From the NCBI GenBank assembly GCA_938091425.1, contig CALKHC010000122.1, positions 1-33,855 on the forward strand: 33,855 bases of DNA. The letters are read 5' to 3'. Positions within the stretch are counted from its first letter, which is position 1, and each line of letters begins with the position of its first letter. This DNA is from an uncultured Luminiphilus sp. Lineage in GTDB: Bacteria > Pseudomonadota > Gammaproteobacteria > Pseudomonadales > Halieaceae. The notes under the pieces were generated by a model. That model was not told the DNA's origin and made no database searches. It saw only the letters and a program-made list of their open reading frames with translations. The position numbers were made by a program, and so were the translations under genes. Of this stretch, positions 1 through 8,846 are shown one piece after another.

Positions 1-324
1 ACGCCCGTCGGCCCGAACAAGCCCTGCTGCAACTGCTCCAGGATGCTCCTTTACCGTGCCGATGTAGGTTTCAACCAAACTTGGCGTCACGGCTACCAAG
101 GCTGCGTCATCCTGCTGCGCAAGCACCTCGAAATTTGGCCCCCTCACGGAGTAAGGCTCAAAATCAATCGTTACTATTTGACTGCCCTGCTCAACAGTAT
201 GCTCAAACGCTGCAGGGCCAGCGGCTGACAGCATGGTAGCGAGCACTATTCCCAGACAGAGGCAACTGCGGGGTAACCAATCAGAACTCTTCTGGCTTAG
301 GTAGCGCACAGCGATAGGTGTCAT
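1..324 (-). CDS. Secreted protein, N-terminal part only (truncated by window edge); resembles the propeptide region of a reprolysin-like (M12-type) zinc metallopeptidase
   Basis: My reverse-strand reading from ATG at 324 is open to base 1: MTPIAVRYLSQKSSDWLPRSCLCLGIVLATMLSAAGPAAFEHTVEQGSQIVTIDFEPYSVRGPNFEVLAQQDDAALVAVTPSLVETYIGTVKEHPGAVAAGLVRADGR. It has a signal-peptide-like N-terminus, and 'TYIGTVKEHPGAVAAGL' resembles metalloprotease prodomains. The catalytic region is outside the window. Confidence 0.5.
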   Translation of the reverse strand, partial: MTPIAVRYLSQKSSDWLPRSCLCLGIVLATMLSAAGPAAFEHTVEQGSQIVTIDFEPYSVRGPNFEVLAQQDDAALVAVTPSLVETYIGTVKEHPGAVAAGLVRADGR

Positions 325-378
325 GGGTTTGTCCCCTCTGCGCCTGTCGTGGCGCCAACAGCCCAAGCTTAACAACAC

Positions 379-1287
379 CTAGCGGATTTCTATAATCTCG
401 AAGCCCTGCTCTGCTCTGCGCCACTTCAGCATCAGGTCAAGCAAGGAGCCATCCACTCGGGCATCAACGATTGAGATTTCATCCGAGGAGACCGTGCAGC
501 TAGCACCGTTAAGGTTCACGGCGTCGGGGTCTGCAATGAAAGGGGAGGCAAACCGCACTACCTCAAAGCTGGCCGAGCTCTCCTGAGTCTCTCCCTGCGC
601 GTTATAGGCCACCGCAGTGACATTGTGAGGGCCAGCTGCGAGCCCGCTGTAGTTGTACGCCAGGGAAAAACCGGACTCGCTGGATCCTGCCACATCTGGA
701 AAAGCGCCACCCACATCCCCGCGGGAGCCCCCATATGGAGCCTCAAACGCCAGCACACCATCAATCAGGATCTCGACTTTGGTGATGCCCTCGGAGGCGA
801 CAGCCCATCCGCGTAAGTTGCCTACCCCCGTATGTACCTCTCCTTGCAGGGGCTCCTCCAAAGCGACCCGGAATACACCGGGATCAACAGGCTGCTCATC
901 AGCACTTAACAGATCCATATAGTCCGAAAACGTCCCGTAATCGGCTGAACCTGCCGAGATCACTTGGCCGCCTCCATGACCTGAGCCGCCAGTAATCTTT
1001 GACAGTACCCTGTTGGCTCGCGCGCCTTTAGTCGGGCTGTTCACATAACTGTCGAACACACCATGATTTCCCGAGACTGAGCTCGTAAATCTCAGCGCAG
1101 TGCCGCCAGCCTGACCGCCTGATACATGGCACGTGATGCACTTACCTTGAACAATCGAGTCAACATCGCTGGCGTAGAACGCCTCTGCCGTCTGGCCCGC
1201 CGCGGTGTTAGCCACGAGCAGCCACATCAACCCCGTAACACGCATTAGCCCGACACAAATCGGACTCTGTCTAACCCTCCTAGTCAT
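379..1287 (-). CDS. Secreted protein with one c-type heme motif (CITCH) and an Ig-like domain
   Basis: 302 aa ORF with signal-peptide-like N-terminus (GLMWLLVANTAAGQTAEAF), CxxCH motif CITCH encoded at about 1126-1140, and a beta-rich Ig-like segment 'VEILIDGVLAFEAPYGG...GPHNVTAVAYNAQGET'. Confidence 0.7.
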   Translation of the reverse strand: MTRRVRQSPICVGLMRVTGLMWLLVANTAAGQTAEAFYASDVDSIVQGKCITCHVSGGQAGGTALRFTSSVSGNHGVFDSYVNSPTKGARANRVLSKITGGSGHGGGQVISAGSADYGTFSDYMDLLSADEQPVDPGVFRVALEEPLQGEVHTGVGNLRGWAVASEGITKVEILIDGVLAFEAPYGGSRGDVGGAFPDVAGSSESGFSLAYNYSGLAAGPHNVTAVAYNAQGETQESSASFEVVRFASPFIADPDAVNLNGASCTVSSDEISIVDARVDGSLLDLMLKWRRAEQGFEIIEIR

Positions 1288-1528
1288 ATCACTCTTCTCC
1301 CTGAGTCAGTTGAAATCGCAAACCCTAGTGGACGTCTATACGCAGCAACAACCAAAAAGCGCACAGTTTTGTTTACTTTTTCGCAATGCACCCGCCAGAG
1401 GGATTCGCCGCGTTGTGATTAATACTGGACTGCACCACCATGTAACCTACGGCCATGGATACGGCGAGAACACGCCGCGTGCCACATGGCTGTGGTGTCA
1501 AACCAGAGCAAAGGAGTGACGAACAGGC

Positions 1529-1768
1529 ATGAGATACAAAGACCGAAGTCATCTGGCCAGGGGCATATGTTTGCTGACAATGCTATATCTGACGGCCTGC
1601 AGCAGCGTCAAGACAGTCGCTCCTTACGATCGAGGCTATCTCGCTGAAGACGGCATGAAATGGGATGAAGGAACGCGCAACGCCAAGCTGAAGGGCCATG
1701 TCTACACCAGCAAAGAGGCATCATCCGGTGGCGCAGGCTCGGCTGGAGGCGGCTGTGGCTGCAACTAA
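1529..1768 (+). CDS. DUF4266-like small lipoprotein
   Basis: 79 aa; lipobox-like LTAC; 'YDRGYLAEDGMKWDE...LKGHVYTSKEASSGGAGSAGGGCGCN' with a Gly-rich Cys-containing C-terminus as in DUF4266. Strong SD (AAAGGAG) upstream of ATG 1529. Confidence 0.8.
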   Translation: MRYKDRSHLARGICLLTMLYLTACSSVKTVAPYDRGYLAEDGMKWDEGTRNAKLKGHVYTSKEASSGGAGSAGGGCGCN

Positions 1769-1808
1769 ACCGCCCGCGCTGACTCAGCTTCCGGGCTCCA
1801 GCCCACTG

Positions 1809-2942
1809 ATGAAGCGCCTGGGCGCCCGCCTTTTGGCACTACCTGCATACCAGACCGGGACAGCCCTCGCCGACGCACCACCTGCCTTTACGGAGGTTGG
1901 CCTCCGCTACACCCATTACTCGGAAGATAGCATCGATCAGGACGCGGTCATTTTTGGTGCGACGGATCGTTACGATATTGATGTCACCCAGCTGTGGATC
2001 GAGGCGCCCGTAGGCGCGAGCTGGTCGGTCGCACTCGATGTGCAAAATGACTACCAAACCGGCGCCTCGCCCTGGTTTGTGGGTGCACAACAGGACGGCG
2101 AGCCCGGCGTCATCATGAGCGGCGCCAGTATTCAGGACAATCGCGTGGAAGTTGGCGTGACAACCCGGTATTTCTGGGCAGATGGTAACGCGGGTTTCTC
2201 CGTCAGCCACTCCGACGAAGACGATTATGAGGCCACGGCGCTCGCCTTTGATGCATCGTGGAATACCGCAGATGACGCGCGCACCTGGAGCACGTCCTTT
2301 AGCAGCTCACGCGACACGCTGAACCCCACGCAGGGGGTGATCCCCGTCTTCATCACCGAGGAAGATCTTGATACGCAGTCTGCTTACTTCGGGGTGTCGC
2401 AGATCCTGTCGCGGACTGCGATTGCACGCATCGGCTTGAGCTATACACTCAGCGAAGGCTATCTGTCGGACCCCTATAAGTTTCGTGATCAGCGACCGGA
2501 TACTCATGAGCGTCTCTCGCTATCGGCTGGTTACCGTCGATTCTTGATCGATTCAGATGCCTCGCTCCAGATCGATTACCGCTACTACGCTGACACTTGG
2601 GGCACAGACTCCCACACAGTGGAGCTCGCCTGGGCACAGAATCTGCCCGGGGGCCTGCTGACGCCATACGTGCGCTACTACACCCAGCGCGAAGCCGATT
2701 TCTTTAGCGTCATCGCCGATACCGAGGCACCGCACTACGCGGATGATTACCGCCTCTCGTCATACGGCGCGGTGACACTGGGCGCGCGGTGGGCGGTTGC
2801 CTTGGGTGAGAACTGGACGCTGGAGCTCGAGGCAGAACGCTATATGACCGATGCAGACTGGGGCGTTTTTCATGGGGACGCCGCACCCGCATTGGTCGAC
2901 TTCTGGCGCGGCACGGTCGGGATCATTTGGCGTTTTGACTGA
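1809..2942 (+). CDS. DUF3570-like protein (predicted exported, beta-rich, probably outer membrane)
   Basis: Long ORF immediately after the DUF4266-like gene, with 'LLALPAYQTGTALADAPPAFTEVGLRYTHYSEDSIDQD' and many alternating beta-strand segments ending '...FWRGTVGIIWRFD'. The ORF-track start (1698) overlaps the upstream gene by about 70 bp, so ATG 1809 is preferred; start uncertain. Confidence 0.75.
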   Translation: MKRLGARLLALPAYQTGTALADAPPAFTEVGLRYTHYSEDSIDQDAVIFGATDRYDIDVTQLWIEAPVGASWSVALDVQNDYQTGASPWFVGAQQDGEPGVIMSGASIQDNRVEVGVTTRYFWADGNAGFSVSHSDEDDYEATALAFDASWNTADDARTWSTSFSSSRDTLNPTQGVIPVFITEEDLDTQSAYFGVSQILSRTAIARIGLSYTLSEGYLSDPYKFRDQRPDTHERLSLSAGYRRFLIDSDASLQIDYRYYADTWGTDSHTVELAWAQNLPGGLLTPYVRYYTQREADFFSVIADTEAPHYADDYRLSSYGAVTLGARWAVALGENWTLELEAERYMTDADWGVFHGDAAPALVDFWRGTVGIIWRFD

Positions 2943-3867
2943 TCGTCCCCTAAGGCTTGAGCAACACTTCAAGAGCATGGGCGGACCCGCTCGCCTCGTC
3001 ATCAACGCACCACCCGAGCAACAGCTGGATCTAGACAAGATCGCACACCTGGTGCGCACCCTACTGGAGACGCTGGAGGCGCGGTATAGCCGCTATCAGG
3101 TTGAAAGCATTGTCAGCATCATCAACCGGCGCGCAGGGAGCGGTGTGTTCACTGAGATAGACCCCGAAACTCAGGCATTGCTCGACTTGGCTGGCCGGCT
3201 ATGGGATGCATCGGGAGGCCTCTTTGATATCACCTCGGGGCCGCTCAGGCAGGCGTGGGACTTTCGAGCGGGCGGCAGTGCCGACCCCACTCAAATCGAC
3301 TCCGCACGCCTACTGGTGGGCTGGGAAAAAATCGAGTGGCAAGCATCGAGTTTTCATTTGCCGACTCCGGGCATGGAGATCGATCTCGGCGGACTCGCCA
3401 AAGAATATGCGGCAGACAGCGCTATCAGCGTGATGCGGGGTCTGAAAGTGACCTCCGCGTTGATTGAGCTTGCAGGCGATGTCGCCACTATCGGGGATAG
3501 CGAAGACGGCACACCCTGGCGGGTAGGTATTCAGGACCCCGACGGCGTCGGTAGTCTCTGTGCGGTGCAACTGTCGAACGCAGCCATTGCAACGAGTGGC
3601 AACTATGCGCGGCGGATTGACCATGAAGGGAAGCAATATGGCCACCTAATCAACCCCCAAACCGGATGGCCCGTGGAGGGCCCCATCAGTGTCAGCGTAC
3701 TCGACAGCCACTGCCTGACTGCGGGTGCGGTGGCGACGGTGGCGTGTCTGCACTCGGAAGAGCATGCGCACACGTGGCTCGAACAGGCTGCCCTTCCCTG
3801 GCTAATGGTGTCGAGCACGGGCATGCGAAGCGGCCCCATCGCAGACCGAATGCCTGCCCCATCGTAA
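2935..3867 (+). CDS. apbE: FAD:protein FMN transferase, ApbE family
   Basis: Motifs 'HFKSMGGPARLVI', 'AIATSGNYARRIDHEGKQYGHLINPQTGWPV' and 'TAGAVATVA' are ApbE-like. Conserved homology begins around TTG 2935, which overlaps the DUF3570 stop; the ORF-track start is 2851. No signal peptide is evident. Confidence 0.85.
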   Translation: MTDRPLRLEQHFKSMGGPARLVINAPPEQQLDLDKIAHLVRTLLETLEARYSRYQVESIVSIINRRAGSGVFTEIDPETQALLDLAGRLWDASGGLFDITSGPLRQAWDFRAGGSADPTQIDSARLLVGWEKIEWQASSFHLPTPGMEIDLGGLAKEYAADSAISVMRGLKVTSALIELAGDVATIGDSEDGTPWRVGIQDPDGVGSLCAVQLSNAAIATSGNYARRIDHEGKQYGHLINPQTGWPVEGPISVSVLDSHCLTAGAVATVACLHSEEHAHTWLEQAALPWLMVSSTGMRSGPIADRMPAPS

Positions 3868-3880
3868 ACTGTCACCTTTA

Positions 3881-3904
3881 GCGGAAGCACTCCGCGCTTT
3901 TATT
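3881..3904 (+). terminator. Possible weak intrinsic terminator downstream of the ApbE cluster
   Basis: Inverted repeat GCGGA-AGCAC-TCCGC followed by GCTTTTATT. Confidence 0.3.
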
Positions 3905-3978
3905 GCTAGTATCGCGAGTTGGTTACTGGCTTGATGCGCAGCCAAGGCCTCATTAGCTACCCTGACCACTGAACTCCC

Positions 3979-5199
3979 TTGAAAATGGTAAAGACCAAAA
4001 TGAATTTGATGCGACCTGTTCACGTCGTTCGGTCCTCGTGGCTAAGCGCACTGATTACACTTTGCTGGCTCATCGGCCATGCAGCCCCTGCAACTTTGCA
4101 GGCGCAGGAAAACGTGGACAAGGACCCCGTCGAGGAGCAGAACGATGCAGGCGGAGCTGGAGCAGAAGGGGCAGAGGAATCGTCCCCACCCGCCAAACTT
4201 AAGCCATGGCTGATCACCCCTACCCTGTCGGCCGACCCTAAACTCGGCGCCAATATCGGCGGCCTAATTGCCTATCTTAAAAAACTAGACGCCGAATCCA
4301 CGCCGTCGATGACGGGACTCTCTGTCTCGTATTCAGATAGCGACTCAATGACCGGCGCGCTTTTTTCTCAGCTTTATTGGAGAGCCGATGCTCGGAGGCT
4401 CAGCCTTTTAGCGGCTGGAGCAGAAATTAACAATGAATACGACGACTTTCTGGGCACAGGCCAGAGAGTAGAAACTCAGGACAATGTCCACACTTTCGGG
4501 TTCAGGTACCTGCACCAGCTTCGCCCTGGAGGCTGGTTTGCTGGCGTTCAGGGCGTGAGCACCAATTATGCGGTCGGCGCCGACGGCATTCTCGACGGCA
4601 TGCTGAACCAGATTGGCTTATCGGGCTTTGACGCAGCAGGCGTAGGGTTGGTGTTTCAACACGACACCATGGACAACCAGCGCGATCCAGCCTCTGGGCA
4701 TCTGCTGACGCTGCACAACTTCGCTTACCGCGAGAGTCTCGGTGGCGAGACCTCATTCGACGTGGGTTATGCGGACCTCCGGTGGTACCGGAATATCGAG
4801 CGGGTCTCCGTTGGCAAGAGCGGTCGATCTGCGGTCATCGCAGTGCAGTTCAAGGGTCGCTTCACAGCCGATGCGCCACTGTCTGGCTACTCCTCCGTGA
4901 ATTTGCCCGGCTATACGATGGGGAACTATCTTTCTCGCCACTACTCTCATGTATTACTTGATGCCCGCATACCGCTGGCTGGCAAGCTGGGTCTTGTTGC
5001 GTTTGGGGGTGTCGGCTGTCAGTTTGGCGAGGATATTGCCGGGCGGGACCTGTCTTGCGGCGACGCCACCTTCCCCTCGATCGGTGTCGGCGTTTCCTAC
5101 ATGCTCAAAGAAGAGGCGTCGGTATTGATCCGACTGGAGATTGCGAAGGGTAAAAGTGATAACGAGGCGCTGTATTTGCGGTTTGGCCATTCCTTCTGA
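3979..5199 (+). CDS. BamA/TamA-family (surface antigen-like) outer membrane beta-barrel without POTRA domains
   Basis: 406 aa; signal peptide, acidic Gly/Glu-rich linker, then beta-barrel-like sequence 'GVGLVFQHDTMDNQRDPASGHLLTLHNFAYRESLGG...LPGYTMGNYLSRHYSHVLLDARIPLAGKLGLVAFGGVG' ending in Phe ('LYLRFGHSF'). Confidence 0.7.
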   Translation: MKMVKTKMNLMRPVHVVRSSWLSALITLCWLIGHAAPATLQAQENVDKDPVEEQNDAGGAGAEGAEESSPPAKLKPWLITPTLSADPKLGANIGGLIAYLKKLDAESTPSMTGLSVSYSDSDSMTGALFSQLYWRADARRLSLLAAGAEINNEYDDFLGTGQRVETQDNVHTFGFRYLHQLRPGGWFAGVQGVSTNYAVGADGILDGMLNQIGLSGFDAAGVGLVFQHDTMDNQRDPASGHLLTLHNFAYRESLGGETSFDVGYADLRWYRNIERVSVGKSGRSAVIAVQFKGRFTADAPLSGYSSVNLPGYTMGNYLSRHYSHVLLDARIPLAGKLGLVAFGGVGCQFGEDIAGRDLSCGDATFPSIGVGVSYMLKEEASVLIRLEIAKGKSDNEALYLRFGHSF

Positions 5200-7386
5200 G
5201 TGCATTACCGTAGGCGTCTCGTAAGTGTCCACGGAGGGACAGAGGAGCATGAAGATTTGTTTGCATTGATTAGCGTGCAACGTTTTTGCCGCGCAGTCGC
5301 TTTTGGGCTAGCAGTTATCCCTTTATCAGCGAGCGCTCTGGCACCGACTAGCACCCAAGGGGGCACCCTTAAGGAACTCATCGATGTTATCGAGGAGCGT
5401 CATTATGCGAGCCGACGCTATGACGATGCGTTATCGGCGAAGCATTTCGTTGCCTACCTAGACGCGCTCGATCCACAGCGCATGTTTTTTGATGCCGCGG
5501 ATATCACCGAGTTCTCCTCCTGGAAGCTGGAATTGGACAATGCAGGCCGGCGCGGCAATCTGGATCCCGCATTCGCGATGTTCAACCGCTTCCACGAAAA
5601 GCTGAAAAATAGACTCGAGCACATTCTCGAAACCCTACCGCAGACCCTCGCGAGCTTTGATTACGAGCTAGACGAGTATCTTGTTATTGACCACTCAAGC
5701 ATGCCATGGGCCCCCAACGTGGAAGAGCTCGAAGAACGCTGGCGGAAACGCCTCAAGAATCAAGCACTGAGCCTCATGCTGGCCGACAAGGCCGCTGAGG
5801 AGATCCCCGATACGTTAGCGCGGCGCTATCAGAATCAGCTGAACCGACTCGATCAATACAACGCGCAGGACGTCTTTCAGATCTACGCTAATACGCTTGC
5901 CGAGCAATACGATCCGCACACTAATTATTTTTCGCCGCGTCGCGCCGAGAATTTCGATATCAATATGAGTCTCTCGTTCGAGGGCATTGGCGCGATGCTG
6001 CAGATCGATGACGAGTACGCCAAAGTTAGTCGCCTCATACCTGCCGGACCAGCTGACAAACAGGGGGAACTCCGGCCCTCTGATTTGATTATCGGTGTCG
6101 GGCAGGGTGAGTCCGGCCCCATCGAGGACGTTGTTGGCTGGCGGCTCGACGAGGTTGTAGATTTGATCCGGGGCCCGAGAGATACAATCGTCAGGCTTGA
6201 AGTCATCCCCGGTAAAGGCAAGACAGACCAGCGCCGCGTCGTCCCTATCCGGCGCAATGAGGTCAAACTTGAGGAGCAAGCCGCGCAAAAGGAAATCATA
6301 GAATTCACCGATGAGGCGGACCAAAAGCACCGCATCGGAGTGATTGATATTCCGGCTTTTTACATCGACTTCGAGGCCTATCGTCGGGGGGACAAGAACT
6401 ATCGATCTACCACCCGTGACGTACAAAGATTGATTGCGGAGCTCCTAGCTGACAACGTTGAGGGGCTGGTGATTGACCTCAGGGATAACGGTGGTGGTTC
6501 GCTGCAGGAGGCCAACCAGTTGACCGGTCTCTTTATAGAGTATGGCCCCACGGTACAAATTCGCTCGGCGGAGAGTCGCGTCTGGAGGGACGGCAAGCGT
6601 CGTCGGTCAAACTATTATGAAGGTCCCTTGGCGGTCATGATCAACCGTCTCAGCGCCTCAGCATCGGAGATCTTCGCTGGCGCAATTCAGGATTATGGGC
6701 GAGGGATAGTGGTCGGTGAGCAGTCCTTTGGAAAGGGAACCGTTCAGTCTCTAGTGCCGCTTCAAGAAGGGCAGCTGAAGATTACAGAGAGCAAGTTTTA
6801 CCGTATCTCTGGAGACAGTACCCAGCATCGCGGGGTCATCCCTGATATTACCTATCCGTCCCTATTTGATCCCCAGGAGATTGGTGAGAGCGCACTCGAT
6901 AACGCGCTGGCCTGGGATCAAATTGCACCAGCGCGTTTCAATCGCTACCGCGACTACGGCGCGATCATGCCAATGTTAACGACCCTTCATGAGAAGCGCG
7001 CAGCAAATGACCCCGACTATCTATATCTCCAGGACCGGGTTGCCATTGCCCAAGAGGCGCGAACGATCACTGCCCTGCCCTTGCGGGAAGCCGGCAGGCT
7101 TGCCATGAGAGACGATCAGGAGTCCAAGGTGCTGATCATCGAAAACAAGCGACGCGTTGCTAAGGGGCTTGAGCCGCTGGAGAGCTTGTCCGATGCGGAG
7201 CAGGATGAGCCAGAGGTTGGCAGCGAGAGTGAATCGGGAAGTCCGGTACCAGCGGTGACTGACGAGACTATCACACACAGTGACACCGATGACTCAGAGG
7301 ATGTCTTGCTGATGGAGACAGGGCGCATTCTTGTCGATGCCATCACACTTCGGCCCAATACTAGCGTCGCCGGGCGCGCGCCGTAA
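5200..7386 (+). CDS. prc: Carboxy-terminal (tail-specific) processing protease Prc/Tsp, S41 family
   Basis: PDZ-containing S41 peptidase with 'VIDLRDNGGGSLQEANQLTGLFI', the Ser region 'RLSASASEIFAGAIQDYGRG' and the Lys region 'GEQSFGKGTVQ'. Start uncertain: the 5200 start is GTG, and TTG 5257 or 5266 fit an AGGAG SD and signal peptide better. Confidence 0.92.
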   Translation: MHYRRRLVSVHGGTEEHEDLFALISVQRFCRAVAFGLAVIPLSASALAPTSTQGGTLKELIDVIEERHYASRRYDDALSAKHFVAYLDALDPQRMFFDAADITEFSSWKLELDNAGRRGNLDPAFAMFNRFHEKLKNRLEHILETLPQTLASFDYELDEYLVIDHSSMPWAPNVEELEERWRKRLKNQALSLMLADKAAEEIPDTLARRYQNQLNRLDQYNAQDVFQIYANTLAEQYDPHTNYFSPRRAENFDINMSLSFEGIGAMLQIDDEYAKVSRLIPAGPADKQGELRPSDLIIGVGQGESGPIEDVVGWRLDEVVDLIRGPRDTIVRLEVIPGKGKTDQRRVVPIRRNEVKLEEQAAQKEIIEFTDEADQKHRIGVIDIPAFYIDFEAYRRGDKNYRSTTRDVQRLIAELLADNVEGLVIDLRDNGGGSLQEANQLTGLFIEYGPTVQIRSAESRVWRDGKRRRSNYYEGPLAVMINRLSASASEIFAGAIQDYGRGIVVGEQSFGKGTVQSLVPLQEGQLKITESKFYRISGDSTQHRGVIPDITYPSLFDPQEIGESALDNALAWDQIAPARFNRYRDYGAIMPMLTTLHEKRAANDPDYLYLQDRVAIAQEARTITALPLREAGRLAMRDDQESKVLIIENKRRVAKGLEPLESLSDAEQDEPEVGSESESGSPVPAVTDETITHSDTDDSEDVLLMETGRILVDAITLRPNTSVAGRAP

Positions 7387-7468
7387 GCGGAATCTGACGA
7401 AAGGCAGTAACGGTGCCAAGGAGCGCGCCCGCGGGTCAAGATGTCATTATGGGGCGATCGACTATGCC

Positions 7469-8770
7469 CTACGCTGAAGGAATGACCTGCTGCCCCCCCA
7501 TATACGAATGCATCGGCGCTGGAAGTCTTATGCTGCCATCCTTCTGTTGCCCGTTCTCCATTACAGCGACTAACGTTCGCCCCACGGCAAGGCCGGAGCC
7601 ATTTAGCGTATGCAACAGTTCCGGCTTGCCGGTATCCGGGTTACGCCACCTCGCCTGCAAGCGACGCGCCTGAAAATCTTTGAAGTTCGAGCAACTCGAG
7701 ATCTCTCGGTAAGTCGACTGACCCGGCAACCAGACTTCAAGATCGTAGGTCAGCGCTGAGCTGAAGCCCAAATCACCGCCGCACAATACGACCTTTCGGT
7801 ACGGCAATTCCAGCGCCCGTAGAATCGCCTCTGCATGCCCCGTTAATAACTCAAGGGCCGCCTCTGACTGCGTGGGCCTGACGATCTGAACCAACTCGAC
7901 CTTCTCAAACTGATGCTGGCGAATCAGGCCGCGAGTATCGCGACCGTAACTACCCGCCTCGCTCCGAAAGCACGGTGTGTGGGCCACATAGCGTAAGCCG
8001 CCTTCGCCCAATTGGTCAGCGTCGTAGATCTGCCCTCGAGTGATATTGGTCACCGGTACCTCGGCCGTGGGAGCCAGGTAAAACCCCTGCTCGCCCTCGA
8101 GACGGAATGAATCCTCGGCAAACTTTGGTAGCTGACCGGTCCCCGTCAACGAGGCTTCATTGACGATATAGGGGACATAAACCTCCTGATATCCGTGTGC
8201 TTGCGTATGGGTGTCCAACATGAACTGCGTCAATGCGCGGTGCAGTCGAGCAAGATCTCCTGAGAGCATTGAAAAGCGCGCGCCGGCAATTTTGCCCGCA
8301 GTCTCGAAATCCATCTGCGCCAATGCCTCGCCCAAATCGACGTGATCCCTGGGCTCAAAGGCAAACGAGGCGGGCTCACCCCACTTGAGCACCTCGACGT
8401 TATCCGCCTCGGTCGTGCCAGCCGGCACCTGTGAGTCCGGCAGGTTCGGCGTTTCCATTAACAACGCGTCAATCTTGGCCTGCACCGCCTCAGCCTCGGC
8501 AGTCGCTTCTTCAAGATCGGATGCTAATCGAGCCAGCACCTCATCGACTTGGGCTTTTGCTGCCTCTACGCTTGAGCCGGCAGACACCAATTCACCAATC
8601 TTTTTGGACGCGGCTTTTCTCTCGGCTAGCAGCCCCTGAGAACGGACATCGGCCTCTTTCCGACGCGCATCAAGCTCGCTGAATGCAGTCAGATCAAACT
8701 GAATGCCGCGCCTTTGCAGCGCTTGAACGACGCTATCTGGGTCCTGTCGAAGGACTTTGATGTCTAACAT
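7469..8770 (-). CDS. serS: Seryl-tRNA synthetase
   Basis: [22 protein letters not shown]; class II motifs '[28 protein letters not shown]' and '[22 protein letters not shown]'. Confidence 0.97.
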   Translation of the reverse strand: MLDIKVLRQDPDSVVQALQRRGIQFDLTAFSELDARRKEADVRSQGLLAERKAASKKIGELVSAGSSVEAAKAQVDEVLARLASDLEEATAEAEAVQAKIDALLMETPNLPDSQVPAGTTEADNVEVLKWGEPASFAFEPRDHVDLGEALAQMDFETAGKIAGARFSMLSGDLARLHRALTQFMLDTHTQAHGYQEVYVPYIVNEASLTGTGQLPKFAEDSFRLEGEQGFYLAPTAEVPVTNITRGQIYDADQLGEGGLRYVAHTPCFRSEAGSYGRDTRGLIRQHQFEKVELVQIVRPTQSEAALELLTGHAEAILRALELPYRKVVLCGGDLGFSSALTYDLEVWLPGQSTYREISSCSNFKDFQARRLQARWRNPDTGKPELLHTLNGSGLAVGRTLVAVMENGQQKDGSIRLPAPMHSYMGGQQVIPSA

Positions 8771-8846
8771 GATCGGGATCCCATTAAGAGGGTCGCGAGT
8801 TTACCGCGAAACAAGATTGCGCTGGTGTGCGAAAGTGCCCGCATGG

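Noticed and set aside
1205-1519. 104-aa plus-strand ORF upstream of the DUF4266-like gene (considered as a thioredoxin-like partner)
   Set aside because: It starts inside the minus-strand heme-protein gene, lacks a CxxC thioredoxin motif and shows no recognisable domain; likely a chance ORF across the divergent intergenic region.
5815-6426. 203-aa minus-strand ORF within prc
   Set aside because: Fully antisense to the strongly supported prc coding sequence; typical shadow ORF in GC-rich DNA.
7387-7468. Possible terminator between convergent prc and serS
   Set aside because: No convincing stem plus U-tract found by eye in either orientation.
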